Source of the DNA: Candidatus Mycolicibacterium alkanivorans
GTDB lineage: Bacteria; Actinomycetota; Actinomycetes; Mycobacteriales; Mycobacteriaceae
Direction of reading: 5' to 3'
Assembly: GCF_022760805.1 (NCBI RefSeq)
Contig: NZ_JAIVFL010000001.1
Location: 1,054,001-1,118,000 of the forward strand
DNA: 64,000 bases
The stretch's first letter is position 1. The number at the start of each line of letters is the position of its first letter. Shown in pieces: positions 1-12,741 of this stretch. Made by a program: the position numbers and the translations under genes. Below the pieces are notes generated by a model. That model saw nothing but the letters and a program-made list of their open reading frames with translations, did no database searches and was not told the DNA's origin.

Positions 1-900
1 CACGTCACCGCGTCCGACATCGATGTCGTCGGCCAGCTCGATCGACACCGACAGGGGTGCAACGGCGGTCGGCCGGTCGTCGTCGAGGGTGTCGACGACG
101 GTCACGGTCGAACGGGTGCCCGCCGGCAGGCTCACCACCGGATCGCCGACACTCAGCGTTCCCGCAGAAAGCCGCCCGGTGTATCGGCGGCGCTGTTCGG
201 CGGTGGGCCTTGAGACCCATTGGACCGGTAGTCGCAGTTTGGAAGCCTCCGGCTGGGGCGCCGAAAGCTCAACGCCTTCCAGGTATTCCAGCAGCGTGGG
301 CCCGTGATACCACGGAGTGTGCTTTGACCGGTTCACGACGTTGTCGCCGAGTTTCGCCGCGATCGGGATCACGGTGATGTCGATCCCGCCGAGGCGTGTC
401 GCCAGCTGCCGCAACTGCTCTTCCACCTCGAAGAAGCGGGACCGGTCGAAGTCCACCAGGTCGATCTTGTTGACCGCGGCGACGAAGTGGGTGATGCCCA
501 GCAGCTTGGCGATGCGCGCGTGCCTGTTGGTTTGCCGCAGCACACCGGCACGGGCATCGACCAGAAGCACCGCGACGTGCGCGTTCGAGGCGCCGGTGAA
601 CATGTTTCGGGTGTAGTGCTCATGGCCCGGCGTGTCGGCGAGGATGTAGCTGCGCGACTCCGTCGAGAAGAAGCGGTAGGCGACGTCGATGGTGATGCCC
701 TGCTCACGCTCGGCCCGCAGACCGTCGGACAGCGCGGCGAGGTCGGCGGTACCTTCGGTGTCGGTGACCGCCTCGAGGTGGTCCAGCGGCACGCTGTCGG
801 TGTCGTAGAGCAGTCGCCCAATCAACGTGCTCTTGCCGTCGTCCACCGAACCGGCGGTGGTGATGCGCAGCAGCTGCCGAGAAATGGTCGCCTGCGGCAT
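1..900 (-). CDS. cysN: sulfate adenylyltransferase large subunit CysN, N-terminal 300 residues
   Basis: GTPase subunit of ATP sulfurylase, which with CysD makes adenylylsulfate from ATP and sulfate in the cytoplasm (assimilatory sulfate reduction). The 300 visible residues form an EF-Tu-like GTPase: P-loop GSVDDGKST at 17-25, DTPGH at about 89-93, NKID at 144-147, then the start of a beta-barrel domain. The ATG (898-900) overlaps the cysD stop as TGATG, so the two are translationally coupled. The gene runs off the left edge. In mycobacteria it is commonly fused to an APS kinase (CysNC), but that part is not visible. Confidence 0.95.
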   Translation of the reverse strand, partial: MPQATISRQLLRITTAGSVDDGKSTLIGRLLYDTDSVPLDHLEAVTDTEGTADLAALSDGLRAEREQGITIDVAYRFFSTESRSYILADTPGHEHYTRNMFTGASNAHVAVLLVDARAGVLRQTNRHARIAKLLGITHFVAAVNKIDLVDFDRSRFFEVEEQLRQLATRLGGIDITVIPIAAKLGDNVVNRSKHTPWYHGPTLLEYLEGVELSAPQPEASKLRLPVQWVSRPTAEQRRRYTGRLSAGTLSVGDPVVSLPAGTRSTVTVVDTLDDDRPTAVAPLSVSIELADDIDVGRGDV

Positions 901-1826
901 CAGAAGTATCCCTCGCGTTTGCGGTCCTCCATGGCCGCGGCCGACGTGCGGTCGTCGGCGCGAGTCTCACCGCGTTCGGACACGGTGGCAGCGGAGATCT
1001 CGACGATCACCCCTTCGATGTCGGTGGCTTGGGAGCGCACCGCGCCGGTGATGGTCAGATCCCCCACGGTGCGGTATCGCACCCATTCCACGGCAGCGGA
1101 TTCTCTGTCGGTGGGCTTGGCGTGCTCGGACACCGCCAGCAGGATGCCGTCGCGCTCGAACACCTCACGTTGGTGCGCGAAGTAAATCGAGGGCAACTCA
1201 AGGTTCTCCAGTGCGATGTAACGCCACACGTCGAGCTCGGTCCAGTTGCTCAACGGGAACACCCGAACCTGCTCACCCTTCTTGATGCGGCCGTTGTACA
1301 GCGACCACGGCTCGGGGCGCTGGGCGCGGGGATCCCACTGGCCAAACTCGTCACGGAAGCTTAAGATGCGCTCTTTGGCGCGGGCGCGCTCCTCATCGCG
1401 GCGGGCGCCCCCGAACGCCGCGTCGAAGCCACCGTCCTCCAATGCGTCGAGCAGCGTGCGGGTCTGCAGACGATTGCGGGAACCGCCAGGGCCGGGATCG
1501 GCGACGCGCCCTCGGTCAATCGATTCCTGCACCGACGCCAGGATCAACTTGTGACCCTGCCCGGTGACCCGACGGTCGCGAAACTCGATCACTTCGTCGA
1601 AGTTGTGTCCGGTGTCGACGTGCAGGACCGGGAACGGCAGCGCCGACGGACGGAAGGCCTTCTCCGCCAACCGCAGAAGCACGATCGAATCCTTGCCGGC
1701 GCTGAACAGCAACACCGGGCGCTCCAGTTCGGCAATCACTTCCCGGATGATGTGCACGGCCTCAGCCTCGAGCAGCCGCAATTCGTCGACCCTCAGCGAG
1801 TCGACATCCGTTACTGCTGCTGTCAT
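900..1826 (-). CDS. cysD: sulfate adenylyltransferase small subunit CysD
   Basis: Catalytic subunit of ATP sulfurylase (308 aa). It belongs to the PP-loop ATP pyrophosphatase superfamily and has an SAGKDS loop at residues 42-47, followed by an LHVDTGHNF strand and a conserved GGARRDEE segment. An in-frame reading continues far upstream, but the ATG at 1824-1826 is preceded by a purine-rich GAGAGGG site and gives the normal family length. It is first in the operon with cysN. The 208-base upstream region was searched for a cysteine-rich leader peptide, as known for some mycobacterial sulfur operons, and none was seen. Confidence 0.95.
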   Translation of the reverse strand: MTAAVTDVDSLRVDELRLLEAEAVHIIREVIAELERPVLLFSAGKDSIVLLRLAEKAFRPSALPFPVLHVDTGHNFDEVIEFRDRRVTGQGHKLILASVQESIDRGRVADPGPGGSRNRLQTRTLLDALEDGGFDAAFGGARRDEERARAKERILSFRDEFGQWDPRAQRPEPWSLYNGRIKKGEQVRVFPLSNWTELDVWRYIALENLELPSIYFAHQREVFERDGILLAVSEHAKPTDRESAAVEWVRYRTVGDLTITGAVRSQATDIEGVIVEISAATVSERGETRADDRTSAAAMEDRKREGYF

Positions 1827-2034
1827 GTCGCTAGCCCTCTCTTCACCACACCGGCCCTGGTATTGGCGGCGGGAGGTCGGTACCGGGTATCGGCCCATCC
1901 GCCGCTGCCGTCTGCAGATGCCCGACCAGACTAGTTGGCAAACACGCCCCCGGGCCCGGTTCAGAATCGGCGTGAGTCCAAGCACCTCGCACTTTCGCTG
2001 CGTAACGTCGGTTTGGGCGAAAAGGGGAGAGGAG

Positions 2035-2751
2035 CTACACCCGGCGGGGGGCGGCCAGGCGCTCGCGGCGCAGCTGCTCGACCTCGGGTAGCTCGAGCGG
2101 GGGCAGCTGTCCGACCACCCGCGACAGCAGCAGATCGGCAAGCTCGGGGTTGCGGGCCAGACATGGCCCGTGCAGATACGTCGCCACCACGCTGCCCTGC
2201 ACTGCGCCGTCGTACCCGTCGCCGTCGCGGTTGCCCGCACCCTTGACCACCGCGGCCAGTGGACGGGCATCAGGCCCCAGAACCGTTCCGCCGCGGTGGT
2301 TTTCGAAGCCGGTCAACTGTTGCGACAACCCGTCGACCAGCGGCGTGGACACGACCTCGCCGATCGTCCGCCGATCCTGGGGAGACGTGGTCACGTCCAG
2401 CAGTCGCACGCCCTCGACCCGCTCACCGGCTGAGGTCTCATACCAGTGGCCGAGCACCTGGATCGCAGCGCAGATCGCCAGCACCGGCGCGCCACGCGAG
2501 ACCGCGCGCTGCAAACCCTGATGCGTCAGAAGGTGTTTGGTGGCCAGCCGCTGCGCATAGTCCTCAGCGCCACCCAGGGTGTACAGGTCCAGCGAGTCCG
2601 GCACCGGATCGGCCAGCGTGATCTCGACGATCTCGGCCGCGATTCCGCGCAGCCGCAACCGCTGCCGCAGCACCACCGCGTTGCCGCCGTCGCCGTAGGT
2701 GCCCATCACGTCGGGCAGCACCAACCCGATCCGTACCGTCGAATCGGTCAT
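2035..2751 (-). CDS. gatD: lipid II isoglutaminyl synthase, glutamine amidotransferase subunit GatD
   Basis: Class I (CobB/CobQ-type) glutamine amidotransferase of 238 aa. It supplies ammonia to MurT for amidating the D-glutamate of lipid II to D-isoglutamine during peptidoglycan synthesis. The nucleophile is C94 in the segment AICAAIQVLG, and the catalytic His is H194 in ATYLHGP. These match the Cys94/His189 dyad known for S. aureus GatD. The ATG overlaps the murT stop by four bases (ATGA), so GatD and MurT are probably made in equal amounts. The older annotation for this family is cobyric acid synthase-like. Confidence 0.92.
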   Translation of the reverse strand: MTDSTVRIGLVLPDVMGTYGDGGNAVVLRQRLRLRGIAAEIVEITLADPVPDSLDLYTLGGAEDYAQRLATKHLLTHQGLQRAVSRGAPVLAICAAIQVLGHWYETSAGERVEGVRLLDVTTSPQDRRTIGEVVSTPLVDGLSQQLTGFENHRGGTVLGPDARPLAAVVKGAGNRDGDGYDGAVQGSVVATYLHGPCLARNPELADLLLSRVVGQLPPLELPEVEQLRRERLAAPRRV

Positions 2752-3989
2752 CGCATCCGCGCCAACGCCCGGGTCAGCTGCAGGAACGCGGTGTAATTGG
2801 CCACCACCTCGACGTGCCCCTTGGGGCACGACGTGATCGCATCAATCGTGTTGTGCACCAACGTATGCGGCACACCGGCATACCCAAGCCGCACCGCCAG
2901 GTCCGTCCCGCGCTCACCGGCAGCAACCACCGGCACGCCCTCGAAGTGCTCGAAGTTCACATCCCACAGCCACGACAGGTCCTCACCGTCGGGGACCTGG
3001 CCGTTGACCGCGATCACCACGCCGTCGGCGCTGTCGTCCACCATCGACAGCGCCTCCTGCCAGCCGGCGGGGTTCTTGGCCAACAGAATTCGCGCGGTGT
3101 GCTCGCCCATCGGCACGGTCTGGTAGCGGCCGGCGACCTCGTCCACCGTCGACACCGCAGCCACCGCCGCAGCGGGGTGGGCGCCCAGCGCCACCGCCGC
3201 CGCCACCGCCTGCGCGGCGTTGCCCCGGTTGACCGTACCGGGCAGCGACAGCCGCATCGGCAGCTCGAGCCCGGAAGGTCCGTAGAGCTTGGTGTCGTCG
3301 AACCACCATCGCGGAGTCGGCCGCTTGAAATCGGTTCCGGTGGAGTACCAGTGCGACCCGTCGCGCGCGATCACCTCGCCGCTGCGCGGGCAGCTCACCG
3401 AGTCGTTGGCCCAGCCGCCGCCGGCCGCCACCCACACCACGTGGGGGCAGTCGTAGGCGGCCGAGGTCACCAGCACGTCGTCGCAGTTGGCCACCACGAC
3501 GGCATCGGGGTGGCGGGCCAGCCCGGCGCGCAGGGTGCGCTCGATGTGGTTGATCTCCCCGACCCGGTCGAGCTGGTCGCGCGTGAGGTTCAACAGCACG
3601 ATCACCTCCGGGTGCACGGCGTCGGAGACGTGCGGGACATGCATCTCGTCGACCTCGAGGGCGGCCAGCGCGGCATCACGAGATCCCGCCAGCGCCGACA
3701 CCAGCCCGGCGTCCATGTTCGCGCCCTCGGCGTTGGTGGCGACCGGCCCCAAGGTGCCCAGCGCCGCCGCCGTCATGCGAGTGGTGGTCGACTTGCCGTT
3801 GGTGCCGGTGACGACAACGGTGCGCCGGCCCGCTGCCAGCCGGCCCAGGATCGACTTGTCCAGGGTCATCGCGACCAGGCCGCCGATCATGGCGCCCGCC
3901 CCGCGGCCGGTGACGCGGGAGGCCCAGCGCGCGGCGGAGCCGGCGGCCAGCGCGGCGCGCCCCCGCATCGTCATCGTCGGCCTGGGCAT
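2748..3989 (-). CDS. murT: lipid II isoglutaminyl synthase, Mur-ligase subunit MurT
   Basis: ATP-dependent Mur-ligase-like subunit (413 aa) that activates the alpha-carboxylate of D-Glu in lipid II for amidation by GatD-derived ammonia. The P-loop GTNGKST lies at about 62-68, a central ligase domain follows, and the C-terminal DUF1727 domain ends in HVEVVANYTAFLQL. In S. aureus MurT an inserted zinc ribbon has four cysteines. At the matching place here only C200 (SCPRSG) remains and the partner cysteines are absent. The gene starts 90 bases from the divergent exonuclease gene. Confidence 0.92.
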   Translation of the reverse strand: MPRPTMTMRGRAALAAGSAARWASRVTGRGAGAMIGGLVAMTLDKSILGRLAAGRRTVVVTGTNGKSTTTRMTAAALGTLGPVATNAEGANMDAGLVSALAGSRDAALAALEVDEMHVPHVSDAVHPEVIVLLNLTRDQLDRVGEINHIERTLRAGLARHPDAVVVANCDDVLVTSAAYDCPHVVWVAAGGGWANDSVSCPRSGEVIARDGSHWYSTGTDFKRPTPRWWFDDTKLYGPSGLELPMRLSLPGTVNRGNAAQAVAAAVALGAHPAAAVAAVSTVDEVAGRYQTVPMGEHTARILLAKNPAGWQEALSMVDDSADGVVIAVNGQVPDGEDLSWLWDVNFEHFEGVPVVAAGERGTDLAVRLGYAGVPHTLVHNTIDAITSCPKGHVEVVANYTAFLQLTRALARMR

Positions 3990-4079
3990 CGGAACGCAGT
4001 TTATGCGGACGGTCCAGCGTCAGCCCGACACGGACCCGATCTACCGGGTGCTGTCGGGGGTGCGTGCCATCCTGACTGT

Positions 4080-5069
4080 GTGAGCCACACCTGGGGCCGA
4101 CCAGCCTCCGAACCGGGGGATGGCTGGGTCGTCGTCGACGTCGAGACCTCGGGCTTTCGGCCAGGTCACGCCCGGATCATCAGTTTGGCCGCGCTGGCAC
4201 TCGACCCCGATGGGAAGGTCGAACACTCGGTCGTCAGCCTGCTCAACCCCGGCGTCGACCCGGGCCCCACCCACATCCACGGCCTGACCGCCGAGATGCT
4301 CGAGGACCAGCCCACCTTCGCCGACATCGCCGGTGACGTCGTGGACCTGCTGAACGGGCGCACCCTGGTCGCCCACAACGTCGCCTTCGACTACGCGTTC
4401 CTGGCCACCGAGGCCGAGATGGCCGACACCGCGCTGCCGATCGACGCCGTGATGTGCACCGTCGAACTGGCCCGCCGCCTGGACCTCGGCCTGGACAACC
4501 TGCGGCTGGAGACACTCGCCCGGCACTGGGACGTCGCCCAGACCCGCGCCCACGACGCGTTCGACGACGCGCTGGTGCTGTCCCGGCTGCTCAGCCCGGC
4601 CCTGGAACGGGCCCGTGACCGCGGGGTGTGGCTTCCGGTACGCCCGGCAACCCGGCGGCGCTGGCCGAACGGGCGGGTGACGCACGACGAGCTGCGTCCG
4701 CTGAAGATGCTCGCTTCGCGGATGCCCTGCCCGTACCAGAACCCCGGACGCTACCAGCGCGGCGGACCCCTGGTCCAGGGCATGCGTGTGGCACTGTCGG
4801 CCGAAGTCGACCGCACGCACGACGAGCTCGTCGAACGCATCCTGCACGCCGGTCTGGCGTACAGCGACGCCGTCGATCCCGAGACCTCCCTGGTGATCTG
4901 CAACGCGCCACGGCCCGATCAGGGCAGGGGCTACCAGGCCCGTGAGCTCGGCGTACCGACGGTGTCCGATCAGCAGTTCATGTCGTCGGTCGATTCGGTC
5001 GCCAACGGCACCGGACTAGACGACTTCGAGCCCTCGGCGGACCAGGGCCAACAGTTCGCCCTGTTCTGA
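4080..5069 (+). CDS. DEDDh 3'-5' exonuclease (DnaQ/epsilon-like) with C-terminal BRCT-like domain
   Basis: A 329-aa protein with the three exonuclease motifs of DnaQ-type proofreading nucleases: ExoI D20-x-E22, ExoII around H99-N100 and D104, and ExoIII H158-x4-D163. The C-terminal part (about 235-310) has the spacing of a BRCT-like fold. The GTG at 4080 is chosen because the long open frame upstream is only the antisense of murT. Orthologues are annotated as DNA polymerase III epsilon (dnaQ, Rv3711c). Known work indicates mycobacterial replication fidelity relies mainly on the PHP domain of DnaE1, so a repair or accessory role is possible. Confidence 0.88.
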   Translation: MSHTWGRPASEPGDGWVVVDVETSGFRPGHARIISLAALALDPDGKVEHSVVSLLNPGVDPGPTHIHGLTAEMLEDQPTFADIAGDVVDLLNGRTLVAHNVAFDYAFLATEAEMADTALPIDAVMCTVELARRLDLGLDNLRLETLARHWDVAQTRAHDAFDDALVLSRLLSPALERARDRGVWLPVRPATRRRWPNGRVTHDELRPLKMLASRMPCPYQNPGRYQRGGPLVQGMRVALSAEVDRTHDELVERILHAGLAYSDAVDPETSLVICNAPRPDQGRGYQARELGVPTVSDQQFMSSVDSVANGTGLDDFEPSADQGQQFALF

Positions 5070-5072
5070 GCC

Positions 5073-5309
5073 TTAGCTGAGGGCCTTGGCCTTCAGCGAG
5101 TCGAACTCCGCCTGGCTGATGGTGCCGGAATCGAGCAGTTGCTTGGCGTGCTCGATTTCCTGGGCCGGCGACCGTCCGGCGGTTTCCCGGATGTAGTCGT
5201 CGGTTTCCCTCTTCGCCTGCTGGGCGGCCGCGCGGGCGCGTTCGGTCATGCCTTGACCGCGCGCGATGAGGTAGATCAGCGCCGTGATCCAGGGGCGAAC
5301 CCCAGTTCA
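5073..5309 (-). pseudogene. 3' remnant of a PLDc_N/SHOCT-domain membrane protein gene
   Basis: The minus strand encodes the tail of a small actinobacterial membrane protein: the end of a transmembrane segment (LIYLIARGQGM) and then a SHOCT-type helical pair ending LDSGTISQAEFDSLKAKALS (stop 5073-5075). Intact relatives have about 60 more N-terminal residues with a PLDc_N membrane domain. Here a TGA (5307-5309) closes the frame and only about 30 bases remain before the end of leuA, so the N-terminus is deleted. A 58-aa product could still start at ATG 5247-5249, but the ribosome-binding site is weak. Confidence 0.7.
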
Positions 5310-5341
5310 CGGCGCAACTCCCCTCAGTTGTGTTGCGACCG

Positions 5342-7237
<1,896 letters not shown>

Positions 7238-7396
7238 TCAGACCCCGTCGCGGCGCCCGAGGAGGAGCACCCGCTGCACAGGTCGTACTGTACTCCGGAT
7301 GCGTCACCAGGCCAAAGTCCGGGCCTGTCTGTTGGCGGTCCTGCTGCTCGTCAGCGCGCGCGGCCTTGCCGTGCGGAGTCGCTACGCTGAACCATC

Positions 7397-7840
7397 ATGC
7401 GACGACGGCCCCGTTGGATCCTCACCATCAGCGTGGCGGTGGTGGCGGTAGGTATCGCCGTCTGGGCGACGTTCTTCGACAAGCCGCCGGAGAAATGCAA
7501 GCCGGTGACCGACCTGCTGGCCTTCAACCGTTCGCAGTCGGAACTGATCAGCTCCAAGGGCGGCGACGGGGCGCCGAATGAAGCGGAGCAAACCGCATAC
7601 CAGCAGTGGGCCGACGGTCTGGCCGAGCGGGCCCAGAAGGTGACCGACCCGGGCCTCGCGGCGCAGTCGACGCAGCTGGCTCAGCTGGCCAACGAGTTCG
7701 TCGCCGGATTGCCGCGGATGCGCGCCGAGACCCAGTCTCGCGCCCCTGGTGCGCCTGCGCCGGCCGTGGTCTACCAGATGTCGGCGCTCAACGACCAGAT
7801 CAGTGAGCAGATCTCGCAGCTGTCAAAGGCCTGTTCCTGA
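7397..7840 (+). CDS. membrane-anchored mycobacterial protein of unknown function
   Basis: A 147-aa protein with a basic N-terminus, one hydrophobic segment (residues 7-27) and a helical, glutamine-rich exported domain holding two cysteines (C34 and the penultimate C146), which could form a disulfide. There is no lipobox, so it is probably an uncleaved signal anchor with the domain outside the membrane. It is divergent from leuA, and its end overlaps the convergent nitroreductase-like gene by 18 bases. No function is recognised. Confidence 0.8.
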   Translation: MRRRPRWILTISVAVVAVGIAVWATFFDKPPEKCKPVTDLLAFNRSQSELISSKGGDGAPNEAEQTAYQQWADGLAERAQKVTDPGLAAQSTQLAQLANEFVAGLPRMRAETQSRAPGAPAPAVVYQMSALNDQISEQISQLSKACS

Positions 7841-8416
7841 CCAGTTGAGCACGATCTGCTCCAGCGGTGCTCGTTCGCGGGGGCGGGAGTCGCGTTCGAT
7901 GATCTCCGGCGGCATGTGGCGGTAGTCACCCAGCGAGCCGACCGCGACCACCGCCAGCGGCCGTACCCCGGCCGGCAGGCCGAAGGCGACGCGGGCCCCG
8001 TCGACGTCGAACCCGGCCATCGGATGCGTGATCAGGCCGCGGGACACCGCCTCGATCGCCAGGTTGGCCATCGCCGCACCGGCGTCGACTCCGGAGTACA
8101 GCGCCGTGTGCTCGTCCTCGCCCTCGTCGGCACACACCACGATCAGCGCACCGGCCGCCATGGCGTAGCTGTTCCCACGCCTGAGCAGGCCAGATACCAC
8201 TGAAAACGTGTCGTCTCCCCGGAGCCCGACCACGAATCGCACCGGCTGACGATGCCCCCACGTGGCGGCCCAGCGGCCGGCTTCCAAGAGTGCGACGAGC
8301 TCTTCGGCGGTCAGGACGGCGCCGGGGTCGAAGGCCCGCGGACTCCACCTGGCCGCGATCGGCGGATGCAGCGGCACCCGGGTTTCGGCGGAACGGTCCG
8401 CAGGTTGGTCGGGCAT
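7823..8416 (-). CDS. nitroreductase-family FMN-dependent oxidoreductase
   Basis: A 197-aa protein with the layout of the nitroreductase fold: an N-terminal [28 protein letters not shown] segment read in two parts (RWSPRAF, then the ALLEAGRWA helix), a central glycine/alanine-rich [16 protein letters not shown] helix, and a C-terminal [10 protein letters not shown] segment as in flavin-binding members. Such proteins use FMN and NAD(P)H. The substrate cannot be told from sequence. The ATG at 8414-8416 gives the usual length. The gene is transcribed away from lysC and converges on the small membrane protein. Confidence 0.8.
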   Translation of the reverse strand: MPDQPADRSAETRVPLHPPIAARWSPRAFDPGAVLTAEELVALLEAGRWAATWGHRQPVRFVVGLRGDDTFSVVSGLLRRGNSYAMAAGALIVVCADEGEDEHTALYSGVDAGAAMANLAIEAVSRGLITHPMAGFDVDGARVAFGLPAGVRPLAVVAVGSLGDYRHMPPEIIERDSRPRERAPLEQIVLNWSGTGL

Positions 8417-8509
8417 GGCTCGGACGTTACCGCCTATCTCGGCGAGAAAAGCGGGTGCGTGGACCCCTTATCCTTATGGGCAACCCCACGCTTGCAGAAA
8501 GGGCAGACA

Positions 8510-10818
<2,309 letters not shown>

Positions 10819-10824
10819 TCCGCA

Positions 10825-11988
10825 TTGCGCCGGAACCGACGTTTGGGCGTGAAAGTGCAGGTGGTTTGCGCCATTTCGTCGATCTCGGCCCTGGTGAGTG
10901 CGTCTCCGGTCGCCTCCGCTGACCCGCCGAGTCCGGCGCCGGACCCGATCCTCCCGCCGCTGGCGCTGGGACAGGTGGTCCGGATCGGCCCGACCGCCGG
11001 GACCGGCACGCCCACCCGCGACTACGGGATCGGCGCGACGGACCTCTGCGAGTTCATGCAGTTCCCGACCGAACTGCTACAGATCTGCGGTGACAGTTTC
11101 GCCGGCCAGGGCGTCGGCTTCGGCGGCTGGTTCTCGCCCGTTGCCCTGCGCGTCGCAGGCGACTCCGTGGACGACCCGGATGGTGTGCGCTACACCGGGG
11201 TCACCGGGGTGGACAAGCCACTGCTGGCCGACCCGACCCCGCAGGGCTCCTCGCAACTGCCGGCCGGTGTCGTCCAGATCAACCGGCAGAACTATCTGCT
11301 GGTGACCACCACCAAGAACCTGGTGCCGAAGTCGTCGCGGCTCGTGAAAGCCGAAGTGGGACAGGGTGGTTGGACGACCGTGCCCGGATCGCAACGTACG
11401 GCCGGCTATGCCGGTGGCCGGCAGAGCCAGATCAGTGGCTACTACGACCCCATTCCGACCGCGGACTCGCCGACCGGTTGGGTCTACATCGTCGCCAACA
11501 ACTTCGACCGGTCCGGACCGGTGGTGCTCTACCGGGTTGCGCCACAGGCGTTCACTGACCGATCGCGGTGGCAGGGCTGGGCTTCCGGCCCCGGCGGCGG
11601 CTGGAACAAGACACCGACGCCACTGTGGCCGGACCGGGTGGGGGAGATGAGCATCCGCGAGATCGACGGCAAGGCCGTGCTGTCGTACTTCAATGCCAGC
11701 ACGGGCAATATGGAGGTCCGGGTGGCCTACGACCCGACCGGCCTGGGAGCTGCTCCTGCGACGACGGTGGTGCAGGCCGGTTCGTGGCCCGAGCCGGCGG
11801 AAAGTCTTCCGGCCCCTGACGACAACCGGCTGGCCCAGCCCTACGGCGGGTACATCTCGCCGGGCTCGACCCTGGACGAGGTCCGCGTGTTCGTCAGCCA
11901 GTGGAACACCGCGCCCCGCGACCGGGCGCCGTATCGGGTGTTGCAGTTCGCGGTCAACCCGTTCAAGCCGTGGGATCTGGGCGCCTAG
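10825..11988 (+). CDS. secreted DUF4185 protein, possible arabinan-active glycoside hydrolase
   Basis: A 387-aa protein with a Sec signal peptide (basic RRNRR, hydrophobic core, probable cleavage after VASA at about 33) and a beta-propeller-like region. It has a GDSF segment and the GATDLCEF start typical of DUF4185, and is the Rv3707c orthologue. Part of the DUF4185 family has been reclassified as GH183 endo-D-arabinanases acting on mycobacterial arabinogalactan. Assigning that activity here is inference. The start is TTG at 10825, and an in-frame GTG at 10849 is an alternative with a shorter basic region. It follows asd by six bases. Confidence 0.75.
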   Translation: MRRNRRLGVKVQVVCAISSISALVSASPVASADPPSPAPDPILPPLALGQVVRIGPTAGTGTPTRDYGIGATDLCEFMQFPTELLQICGDSFAGQGVGFGGWFSPVALRVAGDSVDDPDGVRYTGVTGVDKPLLADPTPQGSSQLPAGVVQINRQNYLLVTTTKNLVPKSSRLVKAEVGQGGWTTVPGSQRTAGYAGGRQSQISGYYDPIPTADSPTGWVYIVANNFDRSGPVVLYRVAPQAFTDRSRWQGWASGPGGGWNKTPTPLWPDRVGEMSIREIDGKAVLSYFNASTGNMEVRVAYDPTGLGAAPATTVVQAGSWPEPAESLPAPDDNRLAQPYGGYISPGSTLDEVRVFVSQWNTAPRDRAPYRVLQFAVNPFKPWDLGA

Positions 11989-12088
11989 GCTCCGCGTCGC
12001 CAATCAAGAGGAACTCGGACGGTCTTTCACAGGCGTTTCAAAGGCGCCACCTACGCCGCGCTATGTGCGTCGCTCGCATGATCGATGT

Positions 12089-12490
12089 ATGACCGATACA
12101 CCAGAGCGGGTCGACGAGCCCGCGACCGGCCCCGTCGCCACTCTTCCCCCGCCTCCCGCCTACGTCGAACCGCCGCGCGCAGATCGCCCCAACCGGCTCT
12201 ATCAGGCCGCTGCCTGGGTGGCGATCATGGCCGGAGTCATCTTCATCGTCGGTGCGGTGTTCTTCACCGGCTTCGCTCTCGGCCTGCACAGCGGACACGA
12301 CGGCGGCTGGCGGCATCATCGCGGCGACAACGAGCAATTCGAGCGTCGCGGCGGTCCGCCGATGATGCCCTTCCCGATGATGCCGGGCGGCCCGGGTGCC
12401 CCTGGCATGGGTCCCGGTCCCGGCTTCACTCCGGGTGGACCGGGCGCCGGCGGGCCTGGCGCCACTGCCACCCCGACGCCGCGTCCCTGA
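12089..12490 (+). CDS. proline/glycine-rich single-pass membrane protein
   Basis: A 133-aa protein with a proline-rich cytoplasmic N-terminus, one transmembrane helix (about 40-62), a histidine-rich stretch (HDGGWRHHRGDNE) and a low-complexity tail of Pro, Gly, Met and Thr. It resembles the Rv3706c-type proline-rich proteins at this locus. No enzymatic motif is seen. The ATG at 12089 is used because the open frame upstream lacks coding character. The frame continues without shift after its stop into a catalase remnant. Confidence 0.7.
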   Translation: MTDTPERVDEPATGPVATLPPPPAYVEPPRADRPNRLYQAAAWVAIMAGVIFIVGAVFFTGFALGLHSGHDGGWRHHRGDNEQFERRGGPPMMPFPMMPGGPGAPGMGPGPGFTPGGPGAGGPGATATPTPRP

Positions 12491-12691
12491 CCTACGAAGA
12501 ACCCGGCGCTCCACTCTCGGGCGCTGGGGTCGTTGTCTGCGCGGGATCGTTTGGCGCACAACGGTATCGGTCATGGATCACAGGGTGTCACGGAGCCGGT
12601 GCTCTCGCGGGTCTTCGAGTACTGGCGCAACATCGGCCCCGACCTCGGCAAGGCGATCGAGGAAGGAGTGCGCGCCAACTCCGACCAGTAG
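12491..12691 (+). pseudogene. C-terminal remnant of a catalase gene
   Basis: The frame ending at TAG 12689-12691 reads RDRLAHNGIGHGSQGVTEPV and then LSRVFEYWRNIGPDLGKAIE, the characteristic end of small-subunit monofunctional catalases (usual form VTEPVLERVFEYWRNVDxxLGxxIEEGVR). About 60 codons resemble catalase and nothing upstream encodes the haem or NADPH domains. No start codon or ribosome site serves it. It is therefore a relic of a lost katA-type gene. Confidence 0.75.
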
Positions 12692-12741
12692 CGGGGGCAT
12701 CGACGCCTTGCCGTCCGTCCGCCGGCTGGCATGATCGACCC

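Noticed and set aside
1827..2034. Cysteine-rich leader peptide before cysD
   Set aside because: Mycobacterial sulfur operons can have polycysteine uORFs, but no run of Cys codons is present on the minus strand here.
2814..5069. A 751-codon open frame through murT antisense into the exonuclease
   Set aside because: Codons before 4080 read arginine/histidine-rich antisense of murT. Only the part from GTG 4080 has family motifs.
12085..12691. Stop-codon readthrough joining the proline-rich protein to the catalase tail
   Set aside because: The frames match, but nothing favours readthrough. A relic falling in the same frame has a one-in-three chance.
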